Part shown: one piece after another, positions 38,544 to 45,947 of the stretch
Layout of the letters: every line of letters begins with the position of its first letter
Position numbering within the stretch: position 1 is the first letter of the stretch
Source: Franzmannia pantelleriensis
Lineage (GTDB): Bacteria; Pseudomonadota; Gammaproteobacteria; Pseudomonadales; Halomonadaceae
Direction of reading: 5' to 3'
Assembly (NCBI RefSeq): GCF_900102875.1
Contig: NZ_FNGH01000001.1
Location: forward strand, 214,993-278,992
Length of the DNA: 64,000 bases
The notes under the pieces: model-generated
Told to the model about the DNA's origin: nothing
The model's input: the letters and a program-made list of their open reading frames with translations, nothing else
Databases searched by the model: none
Position numbers and translations under genes: made by a program

Positions 38544-40211
38544 ATGCAGCAAGGCGACGCGCCGCTGACACCGCGCCAGTGGCTGCAGCGATTGGCGAAA
38601 CCGCAGCGTCGACTCACCAGCCTCGCCGTCGCCGCCGGGCTGGTGGTTGGGCTAGCGACCATCGGCCAGATGGTGCTGTTGGCGTGGTGGATCAGTGGCG
38701 TGCTGGTAGACGGAGCAAGCGTGGCGGAGTTGGCCTGGGTGGCGGGGGCGCTGATCGGCGTGCTGCTATTGCGTGCAGTCGCCCAGTGGTTGCAGGAGGT
38801 GGCCGGTCAGGAGGCCAGCCTGCGCATTCGGCAGGCGGCGCGTCACGAGTTGCTGGCGCATATCGAGGCGCTCGGGCCCATGCGTCTGTCCGGTCGTCAC
38901 AGTGCCGCGCTAGGTAGCCAACTGGTCGAGCAGGTCGAGGCCCTGGATGGCTACTTCGCCCGCTTTCTCCCCCAGCTGCGGCTGGCAGTGGCGATACCGG
39001 CGCTTATCGCCGTGCTGGTGATGTGGCTCGACTGGCTGGCGGCGATCTTCCTGCTATTGGCGGCGCCGATGATCCCGCTATTCATGGCGCTGGTGGGAAT
39101 CGGCGCCGAGCGCCTCAATCGCCGCCAGTTTGCCGCCGTCAGCCGACTTTCCGGCCACTTTCTCGACCGCGTACGCGGTATCGCCACGCTGCAGCTGTTC
39201 AACCGCGCCGAGCAGGCCACCGAAGACGTGCATGCCGCCGCCGATGAATACCGGCGCTTGAGCATGCGCACCCTGCGGCTGGCGTTTCTCTCCTCGGCGG
39301 TACTCGAGTTCTTCGCGGCGGTTGCCATCGCGGTGCTGGCGATCTACATCGGCTTTGGTCTGCTGGGCTATATCGACTACGACCCCTCGCCCCAACTGAC
39401 GCTATTCAGTGGCCTGCTGATCCTGCTGCTGGCGCCGGAGTTCTTTCAGCCGCTGCGCACGCTGTCGCAGCACTATCACGACCGGGCAGCGGCGCTGGGA
39501 GCGGCGGATGCGCTGGTGGCGCTGCTCAATACGCCACTGCCGAAGGCGGACGCTGGGCGTCAAGTCGCTGGCCGCGATGCAGGCGTCTCTCTGAACCATG
39601 TCAGTGTCAGCTTTCCCGGACGTGGTCGAGTGCTGGGGCCGCTGGATCTCGCGGTTGAGCCAGGCGAGTGCGTCGTGCTGGTGGGGCCGTCCGGTGCGGG
39701 TAAGTCGACGCTGCTGCAGCTGATCGCCGGGTTCGTCGACAGTGATACGGGGCGAGTGGCAGTGCCGGCCGGCGAGGTCGCCTGGATGGATCAGCGCCCA
39801 CTGCTGATCCACGGCAGCCTGGCTGACAATCTGCGCCTCGTCGCCCCCGAAGCCAGCAATACAGCCATTCAGGGCGCCCTCGAGGGGGCCGGGCTTGGCG
39901 AGCTGATCGCTGCGCTCCCGGCGGGAATCGATACCTCACTGGGCGAGCGCGGTGCCGGGCTCTCCGGCGGTCAGGCGCAGCGACTGGCGCTGGCCCGGGT
40001 GTTTCTGTCGCCGGCCTCGCTGGTGCTGCTCGACGAGCCCACGGCTAGCGTCGACGATGAGACCGAGGCCGTGGTCATTTCGGCCCTGCAGGCACTGAGC
40101 GAGGAGGGGCGTACGCTGATCCTGGCCACTCACCATCCGGCGCTGATGGCGATGGCTGACCGCAAGGTACGCCTGGTGAACGGTACCCACGTAGACGAGG
40201 TGGGCCCATGA
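38544..40211 (+). CDS. cydD: Thiol ABC exporter subunit CydD
   Basis: CydDC exports glutathione and cysteine and is needed for bd oxidase assembly. The 555-residue half has six membrane helices (about 20-310) and a C-terminal ATPase: Walker [10 protein letters not shown], signature LSGGQAQRLALARVF, Walker B LVLLDEPTASVD. ATG at 38544 is favoured by GAGG at 38532-38535, which overlaps the cioB stop; a GTG at 38517 inside cioB is the longer alternative. The ATGA overlap with cydC shows coupling. Confidence 0.93.
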   Translation: MQQGDAPLTPRQWLQRLAKPQRRLTSLAVAAGLVVGLATIGQMVLLAWWISGVLVDGASVAELAWVAGALIGVLLLRAVAQWLQEVAGQEASLRIRQAARHELLAHIEALGPMRLSGRHSAALGSQLVEQVEALDGYFARFLPQLRLAVAIPALIAVLVMWLDWLAAIFLLLAAPMIPLFMALVGIGAERLNRRQFAAVSRLSGHFLDRVRGIATLQLFNRAEQATEDVHAAADEYRRLSMRTLRLAFLSSAVLEFFAAVAIAVLAIYIGFGLLGYIDYDPSPQLTLFSGLLILLLAPEFFQPLRTLSQHYHDRAAALGAADALVALLNTPLPKADAGRQVAGRDAGVSLNHVSVSFPGRGRVLGPLDLAVEPGECVVLVGPSGAGKSTLLQLIAGFVDSDTGRVAVPAGEVAWMDQRPLLIHGSLADNLRLVAPEASNTAIQGALEGAGLGELIAALPAGIDTSLGERGAGLSGGQAQRLALARVFLSPASLVLLDEPTASVDDETEAVVISALQALSEEGRTLILATHHPALMAMADRKVRLVNGTHVDEVGP

Positions 40212-41929
40212 GTCACTTGGCGACGCTCTACCGTGAACTGCGCCCCTGGCTGAGGCTGCTGGGTCGCCGCCGCGGACGCCTGGCACTGGGCGCGCTGCTG
40301 ATGGCGATTACCGCCTTCGCCGGCATCGGCCTGCTGGCACTGTCGGGGTGGTTTATCACCGCCACCGCCTTAACCGGCATGCTACTGGCCGCCGGGATTG
40401 CGGCGAGTCTCGATGTCTATGTGCCCGGCGGTGGGATTCGCTTCTTTGCCGTGACCCGCACCGTGGCGCGCTACCTCGAGCGGCTCTATAACCACGATAC
40501 GGTGCTGCGCCTTCTCGCCGACTTGCGTGGCGGCATGTTTCGGGTGCTGGTGCGTCTCGACGGCCAGGCGCTGGCACAGCGTCGCGCCAGCGAGTGGTTG
40601 AACCGTCTGACCGCTGATATCGATACCCTCGACAGCCTGTATCTGCGATTGCTGGCGCCGCCGCTGGTGGCGCTGCTGGCGATCCTGGGCCTGACGCTGC
40701 TGATTGGGGTGTTTCTGCCACTGGCCGGCCTGGTGGCGGGGGGCATGCTGCTGCTGCTGTGGGCGCTGTTGACGCTGGGACAGGCACGCCTGGGTATGCT
40801 TGCCAGTCAACGTCGGGTCATCGAGCTGGACCGCCTGCGCAGCCGAAGTATCGAGCATGTTCAGGGCCTGGCGGAGCTAAGCGCCTATGGCAGCCTGGCG
40901 ACGCATCGGGATGCGGTAGCGCAGTATGAGCAGCGGCTGTATGCCGATCAGCGTCGTCTGGGGCGCCTTGCTGCCCTGGGCAATGCGCTGGTGGGGCTGG
41001 GTATTGGCATAACGCTGCTGGCGGTGCTGTGGCTGGCCAGCCTGGCTTATGCCAGCGGCACCTTGAACGGGCCGCTGATGGTGATGATGCCATTGGCGGT
41101 GCTGGCGCTGGCCGAGACCCTGGCGCTGCTGCCCAATGCCTTTACCCAATTGGGTGCAACCCGTGCCGCGGCGCGCCGGCTCAACGCGCTGGGCGCGGCG
41201 CAGGGGGCAATACGTGAGGCGGAGCGGCCTGCGACGTTGGCGCCGTCAACACCCACGCTGGCGTTCGATGCCGTGTCGCTACATTACCCGGGGGCGCTGA
41301 CGCCGGCGCTGGACAGGGTGTCGCTGAGCCTGGCCGCCGGCCAGCGGATGGCGCTGCTGGGAGCCTCGGGTGCCGGGAAGTCGAGCCTGGCCCAGCTGGC
41401 GACGCGTCTGGTAGACCCCCAGGCGGGACAGGTGACGCTCGACGCTAATACGCTGCCGACGCTGTCGGTTCGGACAGTGCGGAACTGCGTCGGCCTGCTC
41501 TCTCAGCAGAGCGAGCTGTTCGACGATAGCCTGGCCGCTAACCTGCGGCTGGGTGCCCCGGCTGCAGGCGATGGTCAGCTATGGAAGGTGCTGGCCATGG
41601 TCGAGCTCGATGCTTGGGCGCAGCAGGCGCAAGGTCTGGCGACGCGGGTTGGTGAAGGCGGGCGACAACTCTCCGGTGGCCAGGCGCGACGTCTATGCCT
41701 GGCACGGCTGCTGCTGGCCGAACCGCGTATCGTGATGCTCGATGAGCCCTTCGCGGGCCTTGATGCGGCCCTGGCCGAACGCATCGCCACGCGCCTCAAC
41801 GACTGGCTGGCCGGGCGCAGCCTGCTGCTGCTATGCCATCAACGAGAGGGGCAGCCACTGGCGGCGCTGGGCGTGGGCGACTGGACGCAATTGGCGGAAG
41901 GGCGGGTGGTCGCCGCCGGCAGCGCGTAG
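40208..41929 (+). CDS. cydC: Thiol ABC exporter subunit CydC
   Basis: This is the partner half-exporter of CydD, 573 residues. It has six membrane helices and an ATPase with Walker A GASGAGKSS, signature LSGGQARRLCLARLLL and Walker B IVMLDEPFAGLD. The N-terminal part (LALSGWFITATALTGM, then GGGIRFFAVTRTVARYLERL) is typical of CydC. It is the last gene of the cioAB-cydDC operon. The nearby bd oxidase being CioAB type, cydDC in the same operon suggests dedicated maturation. Confidence 0.94.
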   Translation: MSHLATLYRELRPWLRLLGRRRGRLALGALLMAITAFAGIGLLALSGWFITATALTGMLLAAGIAASLDVYVPGGGIRFFAVTRTVARYLERLYNHDTVLRLLADLRGGMFRVLVRLDGQALAQRRASEWLNRLTADIDTLDSLYLRLLAPPLVALLAILGLTLLIGVFLPLAGLVAGGMLLLLWALLTLGQARLGMLASQRRVIELDRLRSRSIEHVQGLAELSAYGSLATHRDAVAQYEQRLYADQRRLGRLAALGNALVGLGIGITLLAVLWLASLAYASGTLNGPLMVMMPLAVLALAETLALLPNAFTQLGATRAAARRLNALGAAQGAIREAERPATLAPSTPTLAFDAVSLHYPGALTPALDRVSLSLAAGQRMALLGASGAGKSSLAQLATRLVDPQAGQVTLDANTLPTLSVRTVRNCVGLLSQQSELFDDSLAANLRLGAPAAGDGQLWKVLAMVELDAWAQQAQGLATRVGEGGRQLSGGQARRLCLARLLLAEPRIVMLDEPFAGLDAALAERIATRLNDWLAGRSLLLLCHQREGQPLAALGVGDWTQLAEGRVVAAGSA

Positions 41930-42022
41930 CGTTAGCCAGCGTCCTCGCTTGGGTTTTGCGCAAACGGTCAAAGTGTCGCAGGATGGCGTAAATCCGCTCG
42001 GTTGCCTGATCAGGAACTCATC

Positions 42023-43018
42023 ATGCAAGATTTCATCACTCGCCTACCCAAAGCCGAACTGCACCTGCACATCGAAGGCTCGCTGGAACCTGAACTGATG
42101 TTCTCTCTCGCCGAGCGCAACGGGATAGCTTTGCCCTATGCCAGCGTCGAGGAGGTGCGTGCGGCTTATCAGTTCGACGATCTTCAGTCATTTCTCGACC
42201 TCTACTACCAGGGCATGGGCGTGCTGCGCACGAGCGAGGACTTCTTCGACCTGGCGATGGATTATTTTCGCCGCGCCAGCGCCGAAGGCGTGCTCCACGT
42301 CGAGCTGCACTTCGACCCCCAGCCCCATCTGGCACGGGGTATCGAGCTCGAGGCGGTGATCGAAGGGCTCGCCAGGGCCTGCCGGCTGGCGCAGCGTGAG
42401 TTGGATCTGAGCACGGCCTTGATCATGGCCTTCGTGCGTGACCGTCCCGCCGAAGACGCCATGCAGGTGCTGGAGCGCGCTGCGCCCTACTGGGAGATGC
42501 TCGATGCCATCGGCCTGGACAGTGCCGAGCATGGCCATCCGCCGGAGAAGTTCGTCGAGGTGTTCGAGCGCGCGCGTGCGCTGGGTATCGCCCGGGTGGC
42601 GCATGCCGGGGAGGAGGGGCCGCCAGCGTATATCGAGCAGGCGCTGGATCTACTCGATGTATGTCGTATCGATCACGGCGTGCGCTGTCTGGAAGATTCG
42701 GCACTCGTCGAGCGACTTCGTGAGGAAAAGATGCCGCTCACGGTCTGCCCGCTCTCCAATGTCAAGCTCAAGGTCGTCGAGCGCATCGAGGATCATCCGC
42801 TGCCGCAGCTACTCGACGCGGGCCTGCTGTTGACCATCAACTCGGATGATCCGGCCTATTTTGGCGGCGGCATGCGCGCCAACTTCCTGGCTTGCCAGCG
42901 GGCTTTCGGCTGGACGGAAACCACTCTTCTGAGGTTGGCACGGAATGCCATCGAGGTGGCATTCATGGACGAGGCGCGGCGCCACGAGCTGCTGGCGCGC
43001 CTGGATTCAATGGCCTAG
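42023..43018 (+). CDS. Adenosine/adenine deaminase family, probable adenine deaminase
   Basis: This protein should deaminate adenine to hypoxanthine in purine salvage. The 331-residue protein has the zinc site His14 and His16 (AELHLHIEGSLEPEL), the VAHAGEEGPP segment, RIDHGVR and TINSDDPAYFGG with the catalytic Asp pair. These segments, especially IEGSLEPEL, HPPEKF and AHAGEEGPP, match the short adenine deaminase (PA0148-like) subgroup better than true adenosine deaminases, so adenine is the likelier substrate. ATG at 42023 follows AGGA. It stands alone and converges on the next gene. Confidence 0.88.
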   Translation: MQDFITRLPKAELHLHIEGSLEPELMFSLAERNGIALPYASVEEVRAAYQFDDLQSFLDLYYQGMGVLRTSEDFFDLAMDYFRRASAEGVLHVELHFDPQPHLARGIELEAVIEGLARACRLAQRELDLSTALIMAFVRDRPAEDAMQVLERAAPYWEMLDAIGLDSAEHGHPPEKFVEVFERARALGIARVAHAGEEGPPAYIEQALDLLDVCRIDHGVRCLEDSALVERLREEKMPLTVCPLSNVKLKVVERIEDHPLPQLLDAGLLLTINSDDPAYFGGGMRANFLACQRAFGWTETTLLRLARNAIEVAFMDEARRHELLARLDSMA

Positions 43019-43029
43019 TGCCAGGACCG

Positions 43030-43650
43030 CTACTCCAGATTGCGCATCCACTGCTTGACCAGGCGCCGGTTGCGGCGACTCGCCAGGCGTTGGGTGTCGA
43101 TCTGGGCTGGCGTGATCGAGCAGGCGTCGCCGTCATCGTTCAGTAGAAAGCGGCGTCGCGCGCCCACTGGCCGATCCTCTGAGCCATAGATGGCGATCAC
43201 CCGCAGCTCGATGGCCTTGAAGCTGAGCTCAGCGCTAGGACGATGGCCGTCAAGCTTGATCCCATGTGCCTCGGCAACCCGTTCTATCAGCGCCTTGAAG
43301 GTACCAATATGCAGGTAACCGCCGGATGAGAGTGGCCCCTGATGGCTGCGATACTCGGTCTGTCCGTCGTCGTTGGACTGCTGGTAGTCACTGACGTCAA
43401 GCAGTAGGGGCTCCTGTGAGGTCTCGATGCGCACCACGATGTGCTGGATGAAGATGGCCTCGGCGCTCATGTTGCTGACTAGGCACAACGACTCGATATT
43501 CTTGCCTTGGCCGCGGTTGATGATGACCCGTGCACGGCGCTGGCGTATGTAACCGTTGTAGAGCAGCTGCGCGTAGAACAGCCAGACCAGAAGGGTAAGT
43601 ACCGCGGCGATGGCATTGATCGCCTGGGCATTGTCGCTGATCCATTGCAT
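43030..43650 (-). CDS. Membrane-anchored protein of unknown function
   Basis: I do not recognise this 206-residue protein. It has one N-terminal helix (about residues 10-32, INAIAAVLTLLVWLFYAQLL) preceded by a short outside segment, then a soluble, probably cytoplasmic domain rich in beta-like stretches (ARVIINRGQGKNIESLCLVS, AIFIQHIVVRIE) and a basic C terminus (LASRRNRRLVKQWMRNLE). ATG at 43650 has AGGACG upstream. It converges on the deaminase gene with 11 bp between the stops. The sequence composition is like the host core. Confidence 0.7.
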   Translation of the reverse strand: MQWISDNAQAINAIAAVLTLLVWLFYAQLLYNGYIRQRRARVIINRGQGKNIESLCLVSNMSAEAIFIQHIVVRIETSQEPLLLDVSDYQQSNDDGQTEYRSHQGPLSSGGYLHIGTFKALIERVAEAHGIKLDGHRPSAELSFKAIELRVIAIYGSEDRPVGARRRFLLNDDGDACSITPAQIDTQRLASRRNRRLVKQWMRNLE

Positions 43651-43742
43651 GACTGAACGTCCTGTTCATGATGGTTATCGCCTCCAGAGGCTATGGGCTC
43701 GGGCACGAGCGTTCAACACCACGCTCGTGTACAAGCTCAAGA

Positions 43743-44192
43743 CTATTGAGCGTCGAGCTGGTATGTCTGCCAGTCGGTGCGTGTGGCATGGCGGTCATAG
43801 ACGGCGCGAGCGCGGTAGTTCTGTTCACGAGTGATCCAGCGCACGAACGGCCAGCCGTGGCCACGGGCTTCTTCGCGCAAGGCGTCAAGCATCGCATCGA
43901 CCGTGCCGCTGCCGCGGTGCTCGGGGTCGACATACAGGTCGTCGAGAAATCCGATGTGCGCCCCGCGCAGCGGTGACGGCATGGCACGGTAGTGCATCAG
44001 GCCGATTGCCTGGCCGTTCTCAGCCTTGGCCAGCCGGCAGTAGAAGTCCATGTCCGCTTGATGGATCCATCCCCACACCGTTTCCAGCGTCTCTTCGTCC
44101 ATCGGCATGCCGTAGTAGTCTGCATAGCCGCGGTAGAGGCGCGTCCAGTCTGGACGGTCGGCGGCCTGCGGGGCTGACAATATTAGGGGCAT
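43743..44192 (-). CDS. GNAT-family N-acetyltransferase
   Basis: This 149-residue protein has the GNAT fold: DFYCRLAKAENGQAIGLMHY as the first strands, motif A around DDLYVDPEHRGSGTVDAML, and motif B with ITREQNYRARAVYDRHA, where the Tyr is the usual general acid. The substrate is unknown. ATG at 44192 with GAGG upstream is chosen over an in-frame ATG at 44234. It lies at the edge of the GC-rich core, right before the AT-rich polysaccharide region, and is transcribed away from it. Confidence 0.85.
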   Translation of the reverse strand: MPLILSAPQAADRPDWTRLYRGYADYYGMPMDEETLETVWGWIHQADMDFYCRLAKAENGQAIGLMHYRAMPSPLRGAHIGFLDDLYVDPEHRGSGTVDAMLDALREEARGHGWPFVRWITREQNYRARAVYDRHATRTDWQTYQLDAQ

Positions 44193-44258
44193 TGCGTGAA
44201 CCTCGTTAGTAGGACTGTTTGCATGAAATAGCATACTGGAAGGGCGACCAACTTTCGC

Positions 44259-44278
44259 GATTTACGGCCACGTAAATC
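44259..44278. promoter_or_regulatory. Inverted repeat, candidate operator
   Basis: GATTTACG at 44259-44266 and its exact reverse complement at 44271-44278 are separated by GCCA. It lies 67 bp upstream of the acetyltransferase start (minus strand) and about 500 bp before wza. It could be an operator for either direction or a small hairpin. Confidence 0.4.
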
Positions 44279-44761
44279 AGAATAAGTTAAATTAACAAAA
44301 ATTATATAAAGAGTGTCGAAAATAACCGATTCAAAGAACATTACCCATGCAGCAAAGGCTTAACACTATGTGCCTTGGCTCAAGAGGGTCACTAGATGTC
44401 ATCGCTAATCGACAGGTGATGAGAAAGCTCATTAATCAACTAATGAGTTGTTATGGATATGGCGAGCGAATTCATGGTGAAAATAAGTTCATAAATTTAC
44501 AAACACCAATAGCAATCCAGATGAGATCGTTCATGGATCATGACTTAAGCCTTCCATTACTACGCATGCCGTTGTGGATGATAGTACTTCATCTAGCCGC
44601 AACGACAAAAATGAGCAGATGAATTGTGACACAATGTGTAAGCTTTCGTGGAGTGAGGTGTTTTTTTGTAACATGTGTGATTTTGTTGTCTGTAGAAACA
44701 GACGCCAAAAGACAAAAAAGAATAAATACACGGCCCGGAGAAAGCCAAGTTGAAACTCCCG

Positions 44762-44773
44762 GGCGGTAGCGTG
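44762..44773 (+). promoter_or_regulatory. ops element (RfaH recruitment site) before wza
   Basis: GGCGGTAGCGTG matches the ops consensus GGCGGTAGCNT exactly and is the core of the JUMPstart sequence seen before O-antigen and capsule operons. It ends 8 bp before the wza start. GCCAAG at 44744-44749 upstream is another JUMPstart-like piece. RfaH loaded here would suppress termination through the long operon. Confidence 0.85.
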
Positions 44774-44781
44774 GGGAAACG

Positions 44782-45912
44782 ATGGATACTCAAACGACCA
44801 TAACATTTCTCCGGAAATGGTCTCTGCTAATAGGCTTGGTTGCTAGCTTGGCTGGCTGTGCCATAGCGCCTGGCGGTCATATTAGCTATGACGCCGATCC
44901 TCCCGATATTGATCACTTAGTAGACATCGAGGCAATTACCCCAGAGCTAGTAAATCGCTATCGCAGTGACCTCAGCGGGGATGTGGCAAGCCTTGCAACT
45001 CCTCAGTTCATGGCTGATATAGAAAACTACGATTATTTGGTCGGCCGTGGGGATGTACTGAGTGTTATCATCTATGACCATCCTGAGTTAACAATACCTG
45101 CTGGCGCTGAAAGAAGCGCTGAAGAGGCAGGTAATGTCGTCCAGCGGGATGGCACCATCTTCTATCCTTACATTGGTCGTGTCTCGGTTGAGGGGCGCAC
45201 GGTGGAAGAAATTCGCCGCATCCTAACCAATCGACTCTCCCGTTTCATTACTGACCCACAGATACAAGTGAGCGTGGCGGGTTACCGCTCGCAAAAAGTA
45301 TATGTGAGCGGTGCAGTAGGCACTCCTGGCACCATACCCATCACTAATGAACCACTGACACTATTGGATGCCATCAGTGCGGTTGGGGGGGCTAGTGAGT
45401 CTGCCAATTGGCACCAGCTGACCCTCAACCGTGATGGACAACGCGAGCAGCTTTCACTCTATGCGTTGCTGCATCAAGGCGATCAAACACAGAACAGACT
45501 ATTACGCCATGGTGATGTGTTACACGTGCCTACCCTGGAAACCCAGAACGTTGCAGTGATGGGGCAAGTGAGATCGCCCGGTAACCTTACACTAAGTAAT
45601 GAGCGCATCACCCTAACAGATGCGTTAGCTAGAGCCGGTGGCGTGATAGAAACGTCTGCTAAACCATCAGGTATCTTCGTAATAAGAACGCAACCAGTCA
45701 ATAGCGAAAAAATTGCCACTGTCTATCAGCTCGATATCAGCAACGCGACAGCATTGACAATGGGCACACACTTCCCGTTAGAACCAAAAGATGTTGTTTA
45801 TGTTACCGCGGCGCCACTTTCAAGGTGGAACACTGTGATCAGCTTGCTTCTCCCATCGGCTGTCTTACCTGGCACGATAGTTGACACAAGTTCAGATATA
45901 GGTGACTTGTGA
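44782..45912 (+). CDS. wza: Wza-type polysaccharide export lipoprotein
   Basis: Wza forms the outer-membrane export channel for capsule or exopolysaccharide. The 376-residue protein has a lipoprotein signal with lipobox SLAGC near residue 26, a poly-export domain (YLVGRGDVLSVIIYDHPEL), SLBB-like repeats (VYVSGAVGTPGTIPITNEPL; VAVMGQVRSPGNLTL) and a C-terminal amphipathic segment (WNTVISLLLPSAVLPG) for the membrane-spanning helices. ATG at 44782 follows GGGGAA and the ops element. It is the first gene of the locus, 35 bp before wzc. Confidence 0.94.
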   Translation: MDTQTTITFLRKWSLLIGLVASLAGCAIAPGGHISYDADPPDIDHLVDIEAITPELVNRYRSDLSGDVASLATPQFMADIENYDYLVGRGDVLSVIIYDHPELTIPAGAERSAEEAGNVVQRDGTIFYPYIGRVSVEGRTVEEIRRILTNRLSRFITDPQIQVSVAGYRSQKVYVSGAVGTPGTIPITNEPLTLLDAISAVGGASESANWHQLTLNRDGQREQLSLYALLHQGDQTQNRLLRHGDVLHVPTLETQNVAVMGQVRSPGNLTLSNERITLTDALARAGGVIETSAKPSGIFVIRTQPVNSEKIATVYQLDISNATALTMGTHFPLEPKDVVYVTAAPLSRWNTVISLLLPSAVLPGTIVDTSSDIGDL

Positions 45913-45947
45913 TATGTTGTATTTAAGAGCCATGAGGCACGCTTGAT

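Larger units (their letters stand above)
44193..44781. other. AT-rich intergenic region before the polysaccharide locus
   Basis: These 589 bases mark the compositional break. They hold several inverted repeats: 8 bp at 44259-44266/44271-44278, 7 bp at 44428-44434/44441-44447, a 6-1-6 dyad at 44623-44635 (ATTGTGACACAAT) and a 6-bp hairpin at 44688-44693/44698-44703. The only open frame (44347-44622, 91 codons) has a poor ribosome site and no recognisable domain, so it is not called. The long leader is expected for an RfaH-controlled operon. No promoter boxes could be fixed by eye. Confidence 0.6.

Noticed and set aside
44347-44622. Small plus-strand frame (91 codons) in the leader of the polysaccharide locus
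   Set aside because: Poor ribosome site, no recognisable features, and located in a region dense with regulatory dyads. It cannot be excluded but is not supported.
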